Positions 28,532 through 31,359 of a DNA stretch of 31,359 bases are shown here, piece after piece (position 1 is the stretch's first letter; every line of letters starts with the position of its first letter). The notes beneath the pieces were generated by a model. The model did no database searches. It was not told the DNA's origin and worked only from the letters and a program-made list of their open reading frames with translations. Location of the stretch: contig RXOD01004024.1 in NCBI GenBank assembly GCA_005223375.1, forward strand, positions 1 to 31,359, read 5' to 3'. Made by a program: the position numbers and the translations under genes. Source of the DNA: Amoebophrya sp. AT5.2. Its lineage: Eukaryota > Sar > Dinophyceae > Syndiniales > Amoebophryaceae.

Positions 28532-30333
28532 ATGTATCTAAACAACAAGAACAAGGCTCGCCCTAAAAACGGCCAGAAGTTCGAACAAGTAGTACTTTAT
28601 TTAAGAAAGTTTACGTGTCGTGTAAAAAAATGTTGCCGCAAGCGCAAGCCGCGCAAGGCGTCCCGCCAAGAAGCTGCTGATCTCACCATGGCGACGGCCG
28701 TTCCCGCAGGCACCTCCGAAAGCGACCTACTGGTTGCGTCTGCTCCAGCGAGCGGCAATGTTGAGGAGGGAGATGCTATACTGCTGGACACCGAGTTTGA
28801 ATCTGCAGCGTCGTCGGGCAACCGCCTTTCAGCTCCATTAGATGAAACCACACACGTGGCGCCCGAAAACGGGTTTGTCGTCGGCGGAGAGGTTCTCACC
28901 GCGGAGGAGCGCGAGAAGGTTTCCCAACTGCGGTCCCAAATTGCAGACCTGCTCCCGCAGCTGTCGCAGAGTGGCGTCGCCAATTATGTCGTTTCAACTG
29001 CAGCTTCAAGCTCTTCAAGTTCAGCCGGGGCGGATCATCGGTTGTCGGAGGGGGCCGAAGCGGATCGGTTGCGGGAGTGCGACCTGCAGCACACGTTGAT
29101 CCGGTTTCTGCAGGCCCGGAACTTCGATGTCGCCAAGACGAAGAAAATGCTGGAGAGTCACGTGAAATTTACGCAGAAGTACGGCTTGCCGATCCTCCGG
29201 CCTGCACAGATTAAGGAAGTGGCGCTGCGGTCGGGGTGCTGGACTTTCATGGGGAGAAACAGCAACCAATGGAGAGCCGATCATCGTGATCCAGGTCGAG
29301 CGGTGGAATCCGCACGAATTCACGGTAGATGACTACATTCGCTACATCTGCTTCTTCACCCAGCACAGCATCGCCGTCACCCAGCAGTCACTCTTCGGGA
29401 CGCGGGGCCGGGAAGATGAAGACGCTGGAAAACGCTACCCATTCTGCAGGGGGTACAGGAACTTGTTCATCTGCACGCTTTATTCTTACGGTGTGGTTTT
29501 GATACTATAGATACCTCGCTCAGACTTTGACTGCCTCTTGCCTGTGGCAGAGTTCGGATGTCTGTGCCTCTATTACGCTAGAACCGGACGAGGAATCCAA
29601 TTTCAACACAGGCTCGTGGTGATCTTCGACATGCGAGGCTGGTCCCTTTGGATGGCGAAGTACGTGAACTATATTCGCCACCTGATCGCCTGCGTGCAAG
29701 ACCAGTCACCGCAGCTTCTGGCGCGTTGCTACCTCGCAAACACGCCAAGGATCTTCCAAGTTGTGTGGAAGGTATTTTAGGGTTACTTAGTTGTTCTCTT
29801 GTACATATACTTATTTCCATTCTTACAACCATTATAGGCCTCCTCGTTGCCTCTGGTTGTGATTTCTCATTCCCTCCTCGCTCGAGATGGAGCTTGACCT
29901 TGGCTAGCACTCTCGATTTTTTCCAACGCAAAGAAACCCATGCTGGCGACTCACTTCTCCACAGATAATCGCGCCACTATTGGACGCCAGAACTCGGTCG
30001 AAAATAAGCTTCATGAAAGTGGACGCACAAGCCGCCGCCGCAGCCGAAACTGAAACTCGTGCGGATGAGAAGTGCCTCCGCAATGTTAGAACGAAAGAAC
30101 TTGGGACCGCGAACGCCACCCCCTTGTGCGTGTGTGGCGTCGATTGTGGCGACATGCTGGACGCGGAGCGCGTTTTCGAGCAAGCGATGACTCTGCGCAA
30201 AAAGAGCATCACGCATGAACTCATGCTAGACATCGGCCTCCACAACTTGCCGCAGAAACTCGGAGGCAAGAGAACAACACTTCCCATTCCAAACATAGCG
30301 GGCATACCGAGCGAACTCATCATTCCCGGTTAG
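28532..30333 (+). CDS. Sec14/CRAL-TRIO lipid-transfer protein (three exons, one apparent frame break)
   Basis: A Sec14-like phosphatidylinositol/lipid-transfer protein. ATG 28532 opens the frame, but ATG 28688 lies in an ideal caccATGg context and is the better start. After an Ala/Ser/Glu-rich leader, the CRAL-TRIO N-terminal helices appear: LRECDLQHTLIRFLQARNFD and AKTKKMLESHVKF. The lipid-binding domain follows as EPIIVIQVERWNPHEF, VVIFDMRGWSLWMAKYVNYI, RCYLANTPRIFQVVWK, then IIAPLLDARTRSKISFMK, ending with NLPQKLGGK, the family's usual close. Introns are 29453 to 29581 or 29611, and 29772-29964 (GT-AG, phases matching). Near 29262-29271 the frame shifts by one base: upstream reads CWTFMGRNSN, downstream reads GEPIIVIQ, and a normal domain would join them directly. 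No intron of suitable length fits. This could be an assembly error, a mutation making a pseudogene, or a +1 frameshift. An insert (about 23 residues, AQAAAAAETE...) follows SFMKVD. Confidence 0.75.
29453..29611 (+). other. Predicted GT-AG intron in the Sec14-like gene (phase 2)
   Basis: Donor GGG|GTACAG at 29453. Acceptor is either ACGCTAG| at 29581 (129 nt) or CAACACAG| at 29611 (159 nt); both keep phase 2 and lead into LVVIFDMRGW. The frame upstream runs into a stop at 29508-29510 without the second half of the lipid-binding domain, so an intron is needed here. Confidence 0.6.
29772..29964 (+). other. GT-AG intron in the Sec14-like gene (phase 0)
   Basis: Donor GGAAG|GTATTT and acceptor CTTCTCCACAG|ATAATC, 193 nt, phase 0. 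Splicing joins QVVWK to IIAPLLD, the typical CRAL-TRIO order (aromatic-Trp-Lys then Ile-x-Pro-hydrophobic). Without it the frame stops within three codons. This is the best-supported intron in the window. Confidence 0.8.
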
Positions 30334-30641
30334 TTTTTGCTTGCGTCATCATCTAGCTGTCTCTGCAATCAATGGGGAAAATAACATGATCATGCCTCAA
30401 GTTTCTGCCTTGGGCGGATTGTTACTTCTGCCACGCACCAGCGTGGGTTGTGGTGGTTCCTTCGTTCCCTTCCGCCCCCCCGGCGGCGGCCAAAGCGATG
30501 ATCTTCATGGAATAGCATCGCAATACAAAAAAAAAAAAAATAATTTCCATGCGAATTGGCATTGTGATGCAAAAATTTTCCAATGGCAAAAGCAATTCAA
30601 ATCCAATGGCACATCTATGCACATTCTTTCATTATTGAAAT
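30334..30641. other. 3' flank of the Sec14-like gene, no gene
   Basis: Turns from mixed composition to AT-rich. It includes a C-run near 30475-30480 and an A-run of about 14 near 30527-30540. The first degenerate copies of the downstream repeat appear after 30541 (ccatgcgaattggcattg). Confidence 0.4.
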
Positions 30642-31108
30642 CAATTTTTTGATTTCAACATGGACTAGCATTGCGATGGAATCAATTAATTATTTTTTTT
30701 TTCAATGAATTTCTATGATGATGGCATTGAATGCAAAAATTAATTCATTGCACACCATTGAAAATGAAATTCAATTTTTTGATTGCCACATGAATTAGCA
30801 TCATTATGCAATGGCAATGCAAATTGCATATCATTAAAATCAATTTTTTGGTTTCCACATGAATTAGCATTGCGATCTAATGGAAATTCAAATTGCACAC
30901 CATTGCAATCAATTTTTTCATGCCCACATGAATTAGCATCGCGATGTGATGGCAATTAAAATTGCATGTCACTGATATTTTCGGTACATCGCGAATCCAT
31001 TGGCAATTCAATTTCAAATTTAATTATTTTGCAATTCAAAAAGCATGTTCATGCCAACATGCATCGCAATCCAAATTTTTCAATTTCAATTGGAATTAGC
31101 ATCGCGAT
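30642..31108. repeat. Degenerate AT-rich tandem repeat, 69-bp period
   Basis: A unit beginning CAATTTTTT, then CACATGAATTAGCAT and YGCGAT, recurs. CAATTTTTT is at 30642, 30772, 30841 and 30910; TAGCAT is at 30666, 30796, 30865, 30934 and 31097. The spacing is exactly 69 bp for three consecutive units and looser outside them. No coding frame is seen. It is a minisatellite-like array that may continue in other copies elsewhere in the genome. Confidence 0.8.
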
Positions 31109-31121
31109 CTAAATTTTATGG

Positions 31122-31359
31122 CCAGGTCAGGTCAGGTCAGGGTGGGTGAGTACGCGCAAGCAGAGTTGCTTGGCGGCAGACCCGCATGCTCTGTGTGGAT
31201 AAGACCAGTTGCCTGACCAAACCCACGGGCATGCCCGCCCGGTACTCCTCTATTTGAGGAGTCGCACGAACGAAAAGCGACCCGGTGTGGATTTATGGTG
31301 CAAGCACTAGCGGTTTGTGCCTGCTGAAGTATCCAAATATCAAATGTTGTTCTACCCCG
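31122..31359. other. GC-rich, hairpin-dense end of window, unassigned
   Basis: The composition changes abruptly after the AT-rich repeats. It starts with CAGGT pentamers repeated in tandem (31123-31140). It then shows a CAAGCA/TGCTTG stem with a 4-base loop (31157-31172), CCTGACC at 31212-31218 able to pair with the upstream GGTCAGG copies, a CGGGCATGCCCG palindrome (31226-31237), and an ACTCCTC/GAGGAGT stem with a 5-base loop (31244-31262). No tRNA, 5S or known small-RNA motifs were recognised. It could be a structured RNA gene, the start of a mobile element, or a repeat unit cut by the window edge. Confidence 0.4.

Noticed and set aside
1..31359. tRNA, rRNA, CRISPR array or transposase genes
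   Set aside because: No B-box with cloverleaf arms, no rRNA core sequence, no regular repeat-spacer array, and no transposase, integrase or reverse transcriptase motif were seen.

Overview
The window looks like nuclear DNA of a protist. It contains GT-AG introns, very long proteins with Ser/Ala/Thr/Glu/Arg-rich low-complexity stretches, eukaryote-only protein families (Rad5/SHPRH-type SNF2 with RING finger, TFIIS-like factor, Sec14/CRAL-TRIO, actin-processing enzymes), and start codons in caccATGg context. All seven genes I can support lie on the + strand, head to tail. That layout, the mix of intronless giant genes and short-intron genes, and the low-complexity inserts would suit an alveolate of the dinoflagellate/syndinian (Amoebophrya-like) kind. 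This lineage guess is weak, and I found no spliced-leader relic to support it.

Layout. 1-6770: two tandem copies of an unrecognised two-part gene (copy 1 cut at the window start, ending at 1553; copy 2 at 4064-6770), separated by 2.5 kb. 7837-16170: one uninterrupted frame for a roughly 2,777-residue, mostly disordered, basic protein carrying a 2-oxoglutarate/Fe(II) dioxygenase-like domain. 16849-23592: a Rad5/HLTF/SHPRH-like SNF2 ATPase with an internal zinc finger and a C3HC4 RING. 24733-25902: a short TFIIS-like protein with a central domain and C-terminal zinc ribbon. 26404-28170: a single protein joining a NAA80-like acetyltransferase to an ACTMAP-like cysteine protease. 28532-30333: a Sec14-like lipid-transfer gene with two introns and one apparent single-base frame break. 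30480-31120: AT-rich degenerate repeats with a 69-bp period, followed by a GC-rich, hairpin-dense end.

The strongest find is the 26404-28170 gene. In animals, ACTMAP removes the acetylated first residue of actin and NAA80 then acetylates the newly exposed acidic N-terminus. Here both activities appear fused in one polypeptide, which suggests a one-enzyme actin N-terminus maturation machine. I know of no published description of such a fusion. Other points worth checking are the tandem duplication with a conserved phase-1 intron, the TFIIS-like factor lacking the catalytic Asp-Glu pair, and the Fe(II)/2OG domain inside the giant nuclear-looking protein.

Several genes (SNF2-RING, TFIIS-like, possibly the 2OG protein) point to chromatin, repair and transcription, while the fusion enzyme and the Sec14-like gene concern actin and membrane lipids. 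I see no evidence that they form one pathway. All splice models are read by eye from GT/AG sites, reading-frame phase and third-base composition.
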